A stretch of 64,000 nt of DNA from Pleurocapsales cyanobacterium LEGE 10410 (GCA_015207195.1 JADEXJ010000008.1:1-64000); one strand, 5' to 3'. Positions 17,498 to 26,485 are shown, counted from the first letter of the stretch. The notes: a model not told the origin generated them from the sequence alone. Numbers and translations are program-made.

Positions 17498-19357
17498 ATG
17501 ATTTCTTTTGTAGCTAAGAACACGAGCATTTTAGTTGTAGATGACATAGCAGAAAATTTGAAGATTCTTGCTAAAACTTTGACTGCTCAGGGATATCAGG
17601 TACGCTGTGCCACCAGTGGTTTGGCAGCACTGTCAGAAGCAAGTACCATCATTCCCAACCTGATCTTGTTGGATATTAAAATGCCCAATCTTGACGGTTA
17701 TCAAGTTTGTCGCAGGCTAAAAGCTGACGCAAGAACCCGCGATATCCCAGTAATTTTTCTTAGTGCCTTGGACGATATCCTAGATAAAATCAAGGCTTTT
17801 GAAGTTGGCGGGGCAGACTATATTAGCAAACCCTTTCAAATTCAAGAAGTATTAGTCAGGGTTAAAAATCAGATAGCTCTCCAATCAGCCATAGCCAAAA
17901 TATCGGAGTTGAATCAGGAACTAGAAGAAAGAGTCCAGCAACGTACCTTTGAGCTACAAAATGTTAACCAAAGGCTGCTGCAAGAAATCGGTCGGCGCAA
18001 ACGTATCCAACAGCAGTTACATCACGATGCACTTCACGATGAGCTAACAGGATTGCCGAATCGAACTCTCTTGGTTGAGCAGACCGAGGGGGCTATTCAA
18101 CGCGCTCGACACGATCCGAGCTATATGTATGCTCTATTGTTTATCGATTTGGATCGCTTCAAAGTTATCAATGACAGCTTGGGTCATTTAGTAGGAGATC
18201 GGTTATTAGTTGCAGTATCCGATGTTTTCCAAGAATGTTTGAGGGAAAACGACCTGGTGGCTCGGCTTGGGGGAGATGAGTTTGTTATTTTATTAGATGG
18301 AATTAGAGACCCTCAAAATGCGATCGCTATTGGGGAACGGATTCAGCAAAAACTGCGATCGCCCTTCAAATTAAAAGATCAGAACATCTTTACTAGTGCC
18401 AGTATTGGCATTGTATTTAGCTCCAGTCATTATGACAATGCCTCAGATTTACTGCGAGATGCCGACATTGCTATGTATCGTGCCAAAGCAAAAGGGAAAG
18501 CGCGTTACGAAATTTTTGATCGGGCTATGTACTATGAAACCTTGAGCCTAATTGAGTTGGAGAACAACCTACGTCTTGCCATCAAACGCGATCAATTGTT
18601 ACTCCACTATCAACCAATCATTTCTTTAAAGGATAACAAACTGGTCGGTTTTGAAGCTTTAATTCGCTGGCATCATCCCACCAAAGGGAATATTTCTCCC
18701 GTAGAATTTATTCCTATTGCCGAAGATACAGGATTGATTCTGGAGATCGGTGATTGGTTACTAAGAAAAGCCTGTCAACAGTTACGGCAGTGGCAGCAAA
18801 AATATGCTGCTGTTCCTCAACTAGCTTTGTTGAAAATGAATATTAATTTAGCTAGTCAACAACTACAGCAACCCCTATTTATTGAGCGATTAGACCAAAT
18901 ATTGCAGGAAACAGGTTTAGACGGCAGTTTCTTAAAGTTTGAAATTACCGAGAGTGTATTGATTGAACCTGAGGGAAACATCCAAAATACTTTGAGAGAG
19001 ATTAGAAAAAGAAAGATCAAACTCAGTATTGACGATTTTGGGACTGGTTATTCGTCCTTGAATTATTTACGTCGTTTTCCGATTGATAATCTCAAAATAG
19101 ATCGCTCTTTTATCGAACAGATGAACTCTGATGCTGAGAATTTGGAAATTGTTCGGGTGATTATTACTCTGGCAAAAACTTTGGGCATGGACGCTGTTTC
19201 CGAGGGAGTAGAAACGCCTCAGCAACTCCAGCAGCTAAAAGAATTGGGCTGTAAGTTCGCTCAAGGATATTTGTTTGCTGAACCTTTGTCTCCAAAAGTA
19301 GTTGAGTCAATGCTGGGTAAATATCCAGACTCTTTTGATCTAACCGCCTATAATTAA
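17498..19357 (+). CDS. response regulator with GGDEF and EAL domains
   Basis: A 619-residue regulator. A receiver spans residues about 11-125, with the phosphoacceptor Asp in LILLDIKMP and Lys in YISKPF. A coiled-coil linker follows. The diguanylate cyclase domain has an intact LGGDEF and the phosphodiesterase domain has FEALIRWHHP, DDFGTGYSSL and EGVET motifs. Both catalytic signatures look complete, so either or both activities on cyclic di-GMP are possible. Its sensor kinase is not in view. The start ATG 17498 gives a receiver at once (SILVVDD). Confidence 0.95.
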   Translation: MISFVAKNTSILVVDDIAENLKILAKTLTAQGYQVRCATSGLAALSEASTIIPNLILLDIKMPNLDGYQVCRRLKADARTRDIPVIFLSALDDILDKIKAFEVGGADYISKPFQIQEVLVRVKNQIALQSAIAKISELNQELEERVQQRTFELQNVNQRLLQEIGRRKRIQQQLHHDALHDELTGLPNRTLLVEQTEGAIQRARHDPSYMYALLFIDLDRFKVINDSLGHLVGDRLLVAVSDVFQECLRENDLVARLGGDEFVILLDGIRDPQNAIAIGERIQQKLRSPFKLKDQNIFTSASIGIVFSSSHYDNASDLLRDADIAMYRAKAKGKARYEIFDRAMYYETLSLIELENNLRLAIKRDQLLLHYQPIISLKDNKLVGFEALIRWHHPTKGNISPVEFIPIAEDTGLILEIGDWLLRKACQQLRQWQQKYAAVPQLALLKMNINLASQQLQQPLFIERLDQILQETGLDGSFLKFEITESVLIEPEGNIQNTLREIRKRKIKLSIDDFGTGYSSLNYLRRFPIDNLKIDRSFIEQMNSDAENLEIVRVIITLAKTLGMDAVSEGVETPQQLQQLKELGCKFAQGYLFAEPLSPKVVESMLGKYPDSFDLTAYN

Positions 19358-19368
19358 GATGATTTCAA

Positions 19369-19815
19369 TTAATTAAAAGCAGACTGTAGATAGCTTTCAA
19401 CTTTTAATAGATAGTGTTCGACAATAACTGATTGACCTATTTCTAGTTGGGTAATTTGCTGAAAATTTATAGTAGGCTTATTGATCGGATGTTTAATTTT
19501 CTGACAACTAACCAAACCCACATCAAAGCGACAAGGTAATTCTGCTAGTTGAGGATATTTGGCTAAAAATAGTGAGGCTGTTTGCCAAATTTTTTGTTGT
19601 TTGGTGGGATTAATCGCCAGTAAGCCATTATGATCCCAACTATTTTGACCCCGTGTTTTTACTTCGACAAAAGCGATCGCCTGTTCTACCCGATCCTGAG
19701 CGATTAAATCTATTTCTCCCCAGCGACAACGCCAATTTTGCTGTAAAATCCTATAATTTTGAATCTGCAACCATCTGGCAATTAACTCTTCCCCTAATTT
19801 TCCAATCTCTTTCAT
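19369..19815 (-). CDS. YraN family (UPF0102) putative nuclease
   Basis: A 148-residue protein of the UPF0102/YraN family, which has a restriction-endonuclease-like fold. The conserved GEELIARWLQ, WRCRWGEIDLIAQD and AFVEVKTR elements supply the expected E, D and ExK residues. Cellular role is not established; links to recombination or competence have been proposed for relatives. It is convergent with the GGDEF-EAL gene, with only 11 bases between stops. Confidence 0.9.
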   Translation of the reverse strand: MKEIGKLGEELIARWLQIQNYRILQQNWRCRWGEIDLIAQDRVEQAIAFVEVKTRGQNSWDHNGLLAINPTKQQKIWQTASLFLAKYPQLAELPCRFDVGLVSCQKIKHPINKPTINFQQITQLEIGQSVIVEHYLLKVESYLQSAFN

Positions 19816-19951
19816 TCAATACCTAATCTTTGAGGATTACTTTTAAGGATTACTATAGAAAACCTAAAAACTGTCTATTTGGCTACAATCAAGAACCATT
19901 ATTTGAGGGAAGTTGAAATAGTAACCTAACAATTGTAACTCTGAGCTAAAT

Positions 19952-21055
19952 ATGAGTGGGAAAATTTTTAATCATGACATCATGCACTGTACCCATGATG
20001 CTGTAGTTGGGAACTACTTGTATTCTGGTAGGGTGTTGGGTATGACCGAACCTGATGACTTGATCCAGCTACATCCCGATCTGCAATCTCAGTGGACAGC
20101 AATTACTTCTCATTATCAGCGTATAGGTTTGAGCCATAGCCAGAATCCAATTTGGGATACTTCATTTGAACAGTTGAGACAGCACCCAGACTATGAACCA
20201 TCAGTATTTATTTTTGGCGATGCCGTTCATGATTCCAGCCCAGATGATGATTGGTTTCGCGATCGCAACCAGGACTGGCAAGATGTAGTTGAATTTATTA
20301 ATTCTAAGAATAACTTTATTCGCTTGGCAGAGGAATTAGATGTCAAAGTTCCTCTGACTCTATGTGCTGAAGATCAAAGGCAACTAAAAAAACATACCGA
20401 TCTGCCCTATCCCTGCTATCTCAAACCTGCTATTTCCGTAGATGGTGTGGGAATCTATCGCTGTGCTGACCCTGAAGAATTAAACAACTCCCTTGCCAAA
20501 CTAGATCGAAACATTTCTTTACAAGTTCAGCAAGAAGTAACCGCTATCAAATTTCTCAATCTGCAATATGAGGTAGAGGCAAAAACAGTTAAACCCCTGG
20601 CTGCAACCGAACAAATTTTGGATGGCTTTGCTCATCAAGGTAATCGTCATCCTACTGCCTATCAACCTTGGGAACTAGTCGATCCTATGGCACAGTGGAT
20701 GACTAACAAAGGAATGAAGGGGATTTTTGCTTTCGATGTAGCCGTAGTCGAGACAGCAACAGGAGTCGATTACTTAGCAATTGAATGTAATCCTCGATTT
20801 AATGGGGCTTCTTATCCTACAGGGATTGCCCAGAAATTAAATATAAGTCATTGGTGTAGCGACAACTTTACTACCAAATATCGCTCGTTAGATAAAATTG
20901 ACTTGGGCGAACTCGAATACGATCGCCACACTGGTACGGGAGCAATTATAGTCAACTGGGGTAGCGTGCTGGTAGGTAAACTAGGTATCCTGCTGGCAGG
21001 TTCGATCGAGCAGCAAGATGAACTGCGAGCATTGTTGAAACAAAAGCTTGGTTGA
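19952..21055 (+). CDS. ATP-grasp domain protein of unknown substrate
   Basis: A 367-residue protein. The middle has LPYPCYLKPAISVDGVGIYRC, the lysine-plus-glycine strand of the ATP-grasp fold. Residues near 275 give YLAIECNPRFNGASYPTG, where Glu, Asn and Arg match the metal- and ATP-binding triad of ATP-grasp ligases. The N-terminal third (HDIMHCTHDAVVGNYLYSGRVLGM) is not one I can name. The family usually joins a carboxylate to an amine or thiol, but the substrates cannot be read here. The gene stands alone, converging on the PPOX gene. Confidence 0.8.
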   Translation: MSGKIFNHDIMHCTHDAVVGNYLYSGRVLGMTEPDDLIQLHPDLQSQWTAITSHYQRIGLSHSQNPIWDTSFEQLRQHPDYEPSVFIFGDAVHDSSPDDDWFRDRNQDWQDVVEFINSKNNFIRLAEELDVKVPLTLCAEDQRQLKKHTDLPYPCYLKPAISVDGVGIYRCADPEELNNSLAKLDRNISLQVQQEVTAIKFLNLQYEVEAKTVKPLAATEQILDGFAHQGNRHPTAYQPWELVDPMAQWMTNKGMKGIFAFDVAVVETATGVDYLAIECNPRFNGASYPTGIAQKLNISHWCSDNFTTKYRSLDKIDLGELEYDRHTGTGAIIVNWGSVLVGKLGILLAGSIEQQDELRALLKQKLG

Positions 21056-21093
21056 GAGTTCCGAGTTGGATAAAAGTTAAGCAGAAGCTGTCT

Positions 21094-21675
21094 TTAAGGA
21101 TTTACCTGTTGAGTTTTCCAGGTGCGATCGCTTTGCCAAGTATACAAACACCGAAGTTGAGGTTCGCCTCTTAGCTGTAGATGATCGATTTTATGAGGGG
21201 TTAGTAAGAGCAAGCAGAAATTATCTAAAGGAGTATCAGCATTAGGGGGAGATACATCGAAAGCAGTTGGCTCGGCTACTGGTTTGGCGGGATCTGGCCA
21301 AGCAAATTGCGATCGCGCTGAATCAGAAAGATTGTGCCAGGTGGTTTGACGTGCTTGCTGTAAAGTTGGATCTGTTTCGGCGACGGTAACTAGCTGTAGA
21401 TTTGCTGCAATCCGAAATTGTTCGCGGGTTTTAGTAAAATACCAGCAGACCTCGCCCACTGGATGATGCTCAATATCTTGGATTTTAGTGCTTCTAAGAT
21501 CTGTAATAGCCTTGAGAACATCACTTTGATCATCCAAAAAACCGCGAAACACTACGGTGCGGTTAGCAGGATGACCTTCGGGAGTAACGGTAGCCAACTG
21601 AAAATACCGAGAAAAAGGTTTAGAACGATTGCGATAGATGGCACTGGATAAAGGCGATCGCCAAGGAGCAAGCAT
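21094..21675 (-). CDS. FMN-dependent PPOX-type flavoprotein (Npun_F5749-like)
   Basis: A 193-residue split-barrel flavoprotein. MLAPWRSPLSSAIYRNRSKPFSRYFQLATV and GHPANRTVVFRGF are typical of the Alr4036/Npun_F5749 group of pyridoxamine-phosphate-oxidase-like proteins found in cyanobacteria and plants. HPVGEVCWYFTKTREQFRI continues the barrel and the C-terminus DHLQLRGEPQLRCLYTW closes it. True PNPOx activity is not assured. The gene lies just outside the 72-bp repeat that borders the hydrogenase block. Confidence 0.85.
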   Translation of the reverse strand: MLAPWRSPLSSAIYRNRSKPFSRYFQLATVTPEGHPANRTVVFRGFLDDQSDVLKAITDLRSTKIQDIEHHPVGEVCWYFTKTREQFRIAANLQLVTVAETDPTLQQARQTTWHNLSDSARSQFAWPDPAKPVAEPTAFDVSPPNADTPLDNFCLLLLTPHKIDHLQLRGEPQLRCLYTWQSDRTWKTQQVNP

Positions 21676-21736
21676 AGATAGTTAGTATAGCTGTAGAAAC
21701 CTAGATTATGACAATACAGAATTTAATAGTTCGTCT

Positions 21737-21808
21737 CTAAAGGGATACCGAGACCGAAGGGAATGCTAAAGCATACCGCTCCGCATATCCTTTAGGGCTT
21801 CGCATATA
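21737..21808 (+). repeat. 72-bp dispersed repeat, left copy
   Basis: This block is identical, base for base, to the reverse complement of 26339-26410. It contains the palindrome ATGCTAAAGCAT and CTTTAG boxes. Related but diverged blocks occur at 33632-33729 and probably 59822-59897. With its inverted partner it brackets hoxH, the two N-ATPase-type genes, the antiporter gene and a small unknown gene. Confidence 0.9.
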
Positions 21809-21858
21809 AGTAGCAAGTTTTAAAATGTACTAATCTTTACTTCAATTCTAATCTAACC

Positions 21859-21871
21859 TTGTACGGCTATA
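21859..21871 (+). repeat. TTGTACGGCTATA box, copy 1
   Basis: This 13-mer recurs exactly at 22070-22082 and 26460-26472, always in the same orientation and preceded by a TAAC/TAAT-rich leader. Copies 1 and 2 are about 200 bases apart upstream of hoxH, and copy 3 lies just outside the right-hand 72-bp repeat. It could be the end of a small mobile element. Confidence 0.65.
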
Positions 21872-21968
21872 TCTCAAATTGTTGCTCTGCTGCTATCTAT
21901 AGCTCTACGTGCTTTGGTTAGGACATTCTCTAACTGCACCGTTAAGTAATATGGACTTACACTAGAAC

Positions 21969-22031
21969 ACTCATTACTCATTACTCATTACTCATTACTC
22001 ATTACTCATTACTCATTACTCATTACTCATT
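21969..22031 (+). repeat. nine tandem copies of the heptamer ACTCATT
   Basis: Nine uninterrupted perfect copies of a 7-base unit. This is the short tandemly repeated repetitive (STRR) class common in cyanobacterial spacers. It lies about 230 bases before the hoxH start, between two TTGTACGGCTATA boxes, and the copy number could vary by slippage. Confidence 0.95.
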
Positions 22032-22264
22032 ACTTACGAGCAATCAAATAAACTTGTCCTAACATAACTTTGTACGGCTATACCTCACAACTTCTTCAAT
22101 TTATTTATCTATTGTAAAGCTACAAACAACAGCAAATATCACATATAAATTTTTTGTGTCCGATTGAGGGAAGGAAAATAATTGTGATACATCTCAAAGG
22201 TCACCGTTACACCGCCGTCAGCTTAAAACAACTAACAACTAACAACCAACCAACTCTACATAAG

Positions 22265-23719
22265 ATGTCTCAAAAAATCACCATCGACCCCGTAACTAGA
22301 ATAGAAGGTCATGCCAAAATTACGATCCATCTCGACGAGACTGGACAGGTAGAAGATGCCCGCTTTCACGTCACCGAATTTAGAGGCTTTGAAAAATTCT
22401 GCGAAGGTCGTCCTTTATGGGAAATGCCAGGAATTACGGGTCGAATCTGTGGTATCTGTCCAGTTAGTCATTTATTAGCCTCTGCCAAAGCAGGCGATCG
22501 CATTCTGGCAGTCAATATTCCTCCTGCTGCTGAGAAACTACGCCGTCTGATGAATCTAGGACAGATAATTCAATCTCATGCCCTGAGCTTTTTTCACCTT
22601 AGTGCGCCAGATTTATTACTCGGTATGGATAGCAATCCTCCATCCCGTAACGTTTTTGGCTTGATTGCTGCCGAACCAGAACTAGCCCGTGGTGGTATCC
22701 GCTTGCGACAGTTTGGGCAAGAAATTATCGAACTGCTTGGTGCTAAAAAGATTCATCCTGCTTGGGCTGTACCAGGGGGAGTACGTAATTGCCTTTCAGA
22801 GGTCGGAAAAAAACAAATTAGCGATCGCCTGCCTGAGGTAAAAACTACTGTAATTAATGCTTTAGATAAATTTAAAAGCTTATTGGACAATTATCAAGCT
22901 GAAGCTCAAACCTTTGGTAATTTTCCTTCTTTATTTATGGGATTAGTAGGTAAAGATGGAGAATGGGAACATTATGGTGGCAAAATTCGCTTTGTTGACA
23001 GCGCGGGGAATATTATTGCCGATCACCTCGAACCGAGTCACTATCAAGAGTTTATTGCCGAAGCCGTCGAACCTTGGTCTTATTTAAAGTTTCCCTACTA
23101 TCGTCCTTTGGGTTATCCAGCAACAGGAAATGCTTGTAATTTACAAAGCGGTATCTATCGCGTTGGACCGCTGGCAAGACTAAATATCTGTAGTCGTATT
23201 GGAACCCCTATAGGCGATCGCGAACTGCAAGAATTTAGGGACAGGGGTAAAGGTACAATTAATTCCTCTTTCTTCTATCATTACGCCCGATTAATCGAAA
23301 TTTTAGCCAGTATTGAACATATTGAAAATGCTCTGGAAGATTCAGACTTGTATAGCGATCGCTTGCGGGCGAAAGCAGGTATTAACCAACTCGAAGGTAT
23401 TGGAGTCAGCGAAGCCCCCAGAGGCACTTTATTCCATCACTATCATGTAGATGAAAATGGCTTAATGAAAAAGGTGAATCTAATTATTGCCACAGGACAA
23501 AACAACCTGGCGATGAATCGCACCGTAGCCCAAATTGCCAGACATTTTATTCAGGGAACTAAAATTCCCGAAGGGATGCTCAATCGTGTTGAGGCAGGGA
23601 TTCGAGCGTTCGATCCTTGTCTTAGTTGCTCTACCCATGCGGTGGGTCAAATGCCACTCCACATTCAACTATTTGATGCTGAAGAAAACCTGCTTGACGA
23701 TGCTTGGCGAGATTTTTAG
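22265..23719 (+). CDS. hoxH: bidirectional [NiFe]-hydrogenase large subunit HoxH
   Basis: A 484-residue HoxH, the subunit that carries the Ni-Fe(CN)2CO site of the cyanobacterial NAD(P)/ferredoxin-linked hydrogenase. The L1 motif [10 protein letters not shown] and the L2 motif DPCLSCSTH give all four metal-binding cysteines. About 25 residues follow the final His, the peptide normally removed by the HoxW protease. ATG 22265 ([16 protein letters not shown]) is chosen over an in-frame ATG 37 codons upstream. The usual partners hoxE, F, U and Y are not in the window; hypC is 15 kb away. The next genes encode N-ATPase-type subunits, which is unusual. Confidence 0.95.
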   Translation: MSQKITIDPVTRIEGHAKITIHLDETGQVEDARFHVTEFRGFEKFCEGRPLWEMPGITGRICGICPVSHLLASAKAGDRILAVNIPPAAEKLRRLMNLGQIIQSHALSFFHLSAPDLLLGMDSNPPSRNVFGLIAAEPELARGGIRLRQFGQEIIELLGAKKIHPAWAVPGGVRNCLSEVGKKQISDRLPEVKTTVINALDKFKSLLDNYQAEAQTFGNFPSLFMGLVGKDGEWEHYGGKIRFVDSAGNIIADHLEPSHYQEFIAEAVEPWSYLKFPYYRPLGYPATGNACNLQSGIYRVGPLARLNICSRIGTPIGDRELQEFRDRGKGTINSSFFYHYARLIEILASIEHIENALEDSDLYSDRLRAKAGINQLEGIGVSEAPRGTLFHHYHVDENGLMKKVNLIIATGQNNLAMNRTVAQIARHFIQGTKIPEGMLNRVEAGIRAFDPCLSCSTHAVGQMPLHIQLFDAEENLLDDAWRDF

Positions 23720-23806
23720 ATATAGCGTTCTCCCTACTCGCTACTTGCTACTCCCTACTCCACCCCCTTTGTTTTAACTATCCATCCGAACCCGATCTTA
23801 TTTGGT

Positions 23807-24205
23807 ATGACTACAACTATGAAGTTGAAAGTTTTAATTCCCACCGTCGTTTTAATCGAGCGCGAAGTTATCAAAGTTGTTGCAGAAGCGGAAAACGGTA
23901 ATTTTTGTCTGCTGCCTAAACACATTGATTTTGTGGCTGCCCTAATCCCTGGAATACTTAGCTTGACGACGGCAACTGGAGAGGAAATGTTCGTCGCCGT
24001 CGATGAAGGAATTTTAGTTAAATGTGGTGCCGAAGTTTTAGTATCTACTCGTAATGCTGTTAAAGGTAACGACCTAGAAACCCTCAAACAAACAGTAGCC
24101 GAACAGTTCCAAATATTAGATGAAAGAGAAAAATTAACTCGTTCTGCTTTGGTACAGTTTGAAACTAGCATGATGCGCCGTTTTAAGGAGTTAGGACATG
24201 GCTAA
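23807..24205 (+). CDS. atpC: F-type (N-ATPase) epsilon subunit
   Basis: A 132-residue epsilon subunit. The N-terminal beta-sandwich motifs LIPTVVLIEREVIKVVAE, GNFCLLPKHIDFVAALIPGIL and EMFVAVDEGILVKCGAEVLVSTR are clear, and the C-terminal helices end MMRRFKELGHG. The sequence is the alternative type encoded in Na+-translocating N-ATPase operons rather than that of the main photosynthetic ATP synthase, where it normally follows atpD. Here hoxH stands in the place of atpD, 87 bases upstream. It overlaps the next gene by eight bases. Confidence 0.85.
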   Translation: MTTTMKLKVLIPTVVLIEREVIKVVAEAENGNFCLLPKHIDFVAALIPGILSLTTATGEEMFVAVDEGILVKCGAEVLVSTRNAVKGNDLETLKQTVAEQFQILDEREKLTRSALVQFETSMMRRFKELGHG

Positions 24206-24491
24206 ACCAAAGTCACGTTGGCGTGATTTTCAGCGTCAAATAGCGCGCAAAAGCGATCGCAAATTAAAAGCGAGACAAGAAAAAAGAAACATCTGGTTTG
24301 GTCTAGGAACGTTTGGTATGGTGGGGTGGTCAGTGGCAATTCCTTCCTTGATGGGAATCGCCTTGGGAGTGTGGATTGATGCGCGGGTTGAAAGTAAATA
24401 TTCATGGACGTTGATGTGTTTGGTAATTGGCGTGGCTTTGGGCTGTTTTAACGCTTGGTACTGGATTACTAAGGAGAGTCGAAGTGATTGA
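24198..24491 (+). CDS. atpQ: N-ATPase accessory subunit AtpQ (AtpZ/AtpI-like)
   Basis: A 97-residue protein with a basic N-terminus (RWRDFQRQIARKSDRKLKARQEKR) and two membrane helices (GTFGMVGWSVAIPSLMGIALG and WTLMCLVIGVALGCFNAWYW). This is the pattern of AtpQ in N-ATPase operons, whose usual order is D-C-Q-R-B-E-F-A-G. AAGGAGTTAGGAC before ATG 24198 gives a good ribosome site inside atpC. The next gene starts eight bases before its stop, so atpC, atpQ and the antiporter gene are translationally coupled. Confidence 0.85.
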   Translation: MAKPKSRWRDFQRQIARKSDRKLKARQEKRNIWFGLGTFGMVGWSVAIPSLMGIALGVWIDARVESKYSWTLMCLVIGVALGCFNAWYWITKESRSD

Positions 24492-25698
24492 AGCAGAAAG
24501 GTTACTGCTGTTCCTCGTTCTGTTGGTGGGAGTAACAATCATTATCAGTATTTTGCTCAAAGCTGGTCTAGAAAGAATCGGCATTCCTCCCCTAGTTGGC
24601 TATTTACTGCTGGGTGTCACCCTAGGCTTGCTCAATAGTCAAGTGTATTTTTTGTCTCCATCCGTGAGAGAAGTTTATGCCTTTCTTGCCGAGTTGGGCA
24701 TTATCTCCCTGCTGTTTCGGGTTGGTTTGGAGAGCAATTTTGAGGGATTAATTCGTCAATTACCCCATGCTAGCTTCATTTTGTTGGGCAACCTTTCCTG
24801 TAGCGGTATTCTGGGATTTTGGGCAGCCTCGAAAATTCTCCAGCTAGAACTTATTCCCAGTCTATTTATCAGTATTGCTTTGATGGCTACCAGTGTGGGC
24901 ATTTCTGTTAGCGTGTGGCGCGAAGCTGAGGCTTTGAATACTGACAACGGTGAATTATTAATCGATATTGCGGAAATGGATGATATTGCAGCGATCGCTT
25001 TAATGTCTTTGTTTTTTGCCATGATCCCAGTTCTCAATGGCGATGTGGAAGCTAGCATCATGCCCGTGTTCTTGCGAACTCTTAGCCCTTTTTTACTCAA
25101 GGTTATTATTTTTAGTACTTTTTGTCTGATTCTATTTCGCTATCTCGAACAGCCAATGACTCGCTGGTTTGAAAAACTAGAACCAGCACCAGACCCGATG
25201 TTGATGGTGGCAGGAACGGCTTTTATCATTGCTGCGTTAGCGGGATTGATTGGGTTTTCGGTAGCGGTAGGAGCGTTTTTTGCAGGGCTGGCTTTTTCTC
25301 GCGATCCTGATGCGGTTAATTTTGATGCGTCGTTTGGAACGCTGTATGATTTTTTTGTTCCTTTCTTTTTTATCTATATTGGCTTGCAGTTGGAGATCAA
25401 ATCTGTTGATGCCAGCCTATATTTAGTCATAGTTCTGCTGACCGTGGCAGTATTAGGCAAGGTGATCGGCACGGGTTTACCCGCTGTTCTAACTACAGAC
25501 AAGGCAAGTGCTTTATTACTGAGCATTAGCATGATTCCCCGCGCTGAGATTGCAATGGTAATTATGGCAAGAGGTAGGCAATTAGGGGATTGGGCAGTAT
25601 CACCGCAGACTTTTACCAGCATGATTATAGTTTCGGCAATAACCTGTACTGTTGCTCCATTATTATTGCGTCCACTGCTACAAAAAACTATCAACTAG
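24484..25698 (+). CDS. CPA2-type cation/proton antiporter
   Basis: A 404-residue integral membrane protein with about 12 hydrophobic segments, of the Na+/H+ exchanger fold. PPLVGYLLLGVTLGL is the conserved first-helix region, DIAEMDDIAAIALMSLFFA carries the paired Asp residues of the transport site, and AVGAFFAGLAFSRD and SMIPRAEIAMVIMARG are further landmarks. No C-terminal TrkA-N domain is present. GTG 24484 is chosen because AAGGAG is eight bases upstream and it gives an 8-base overlap with atpQ. Its position replaces atpR onward of a normal N-ATPase operon. Confidence 0.85.
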   Translation: MIEAERLLLFLVLLVGVTIIISILLKAGLERIGIPPLVGYLLLGVTLGLLNSQVYFLSPSVREVYAFLAELGIISLLFRVGLESNFEGLIRQLPHASFILLGNLSCSGILGFWAASKILQLELIPSLFISIALMATSVGISVSVWREAEALNTDNGELLIDIAEMDDIAAIALMSLFFAMIPVLNGDVEASIMPVFLRTLSPFLLKVIIFSTFCLILFRYLEQPMTRWFEKLEPAPDPMLMVAGTAFIIAALAGLIGFSVAVGAFFAGLAFSRDPDAVNFDASFGTLYDFFVPFFFIYIGLQLEIKSVDASLYLVIVLLTVAVLGKVIGTGLPAVLTTDKASALLLSISMIPRAEIAMVIMARGRQLGDWAVSPQTFTSMIIVSAITCTVAPLLLRPLLQKTIN

Positions 25699-25860
25699 AA
25701 CTAAATCTCCAAATGACCTAATCTAACTTTAGAAGATATTTTTTAGCTTTAACTGATATTGAAATTCCTCACAAAATCCTCAAACAATTAACCTAATCTA
25801 TAGCTAGATACAGAGAAGATATATTTAGAGTCCTCTCTTTCAAGGTTTTTCTGAGGAGAG

Positions 25861-26175
25861 ATGGTTGTGATGAAAACTACTAAATGGTCAAAATTGCATT
25901 CTCAAGACTTCGATTGGCAACAAGACTCTCAAAATAACAAAAATTCTTTCAAAAATGCTTGGGCTAAATTTGAGCAAAAAATCGCGAAAAAATTAGCTAA
26001 TTTGGGCGATCGCTGGACACGATTTAGTACCTATTCCGAACCAAAAATCTGGGAAAGAAAAGATCGTGATGGCAATCCTTATTTCCGAATTTTCGATCCT
26101 AAAAGCGATCGCTATATTTACCTCAACTCTGAAGACGAAGTTAGGTGGTGGTTAGACGAGCGTTACTATCTCTAG
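25861..26175 (+). CDS. small hydrophilic protein of unknown function
   Basis: A 104-residue protein, strongly charged and without membrane segments. The C-terminal half (WERKDRDGNPYFRIFDPKSDRY then EVRWWLDERYYL) has the aromatic, conserved look of a small cyanobacterial family, but I cannot name it. GAGGAGAG just before ATG 25861 is a good ribosome site; a second ATG lies three codons in. It is the last gene before the right-hand 72-bp repeat. Confidence 0.7.
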   Translation: MVVMKTTKWSKLHSQDFDWQQDSQNNKNSFKNAWAKFEQKIAKKLANLGDRWTRFSTYSEPKIWERKDRDGNPYFRIFDPKSDRYIYLNSEDEVRWWLDERYYL

Positions 26176-26338
26176 AGATTATGGCAAAAGCTAATCCCCA
26201 GTCGTGACAATTTGAGGAACTAGAATAAATGTCAACTACTATATGTGCTGTTCAGGTAAATCGAACACACAATATAATATATGGATTTAAGGATCTAACT
26301 GCTAAGTAGAAGAAAGTCATCTGATAATTGCTACTCGC

Positions 26339-26410
26339 TATATGCGAAGCCCTAAAGGATATGCGGAGCGGTATGCTTTAGCATTCCCTTCGGTCTCGGT
26401 ATCCCTTTAG
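26339..26410 (-). repeat. 72-bp dispersed repeat, right (inverted) copy
   Basis: This is the exact reverse complement of 21737-21808. The 310-base spacer 26176-26485 that contains it holds, besides this, a copy of TTGTACGGCTATA (26460-26472). I see no coding frame in that spacer. Confidence 0.9.
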
Positions 26411-26459
26411 GGACTCGCTACTTACGAACCAATAGCTTTTGTATTGCCCTAATCTAATT

Positions 26460-26472
26460 TTGTACGGCTATA
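26460..26472 (+). repeat. TTGTACGGCTATA box, copy 3
   Basis: An exact copy of the 13-mer at 21859 and 22070, in the same orientation, preceded by CCTAATCTAATT. It lies 50 bases outside the inverted 72-bp copy. Confidence 0.65.
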
Positions 26473-26485
26473 ACAGCCCATCCCA

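Noticed and set aside
21969-22031. CRISPR array
   Set aside because: The units are contiguous 7-mers with no spacers; no cas genes are present. No other array was seen.
23755-24171. 138-codon minus-strand frame
   Set aside because: It is antisense to the epsilon-subunit gene.
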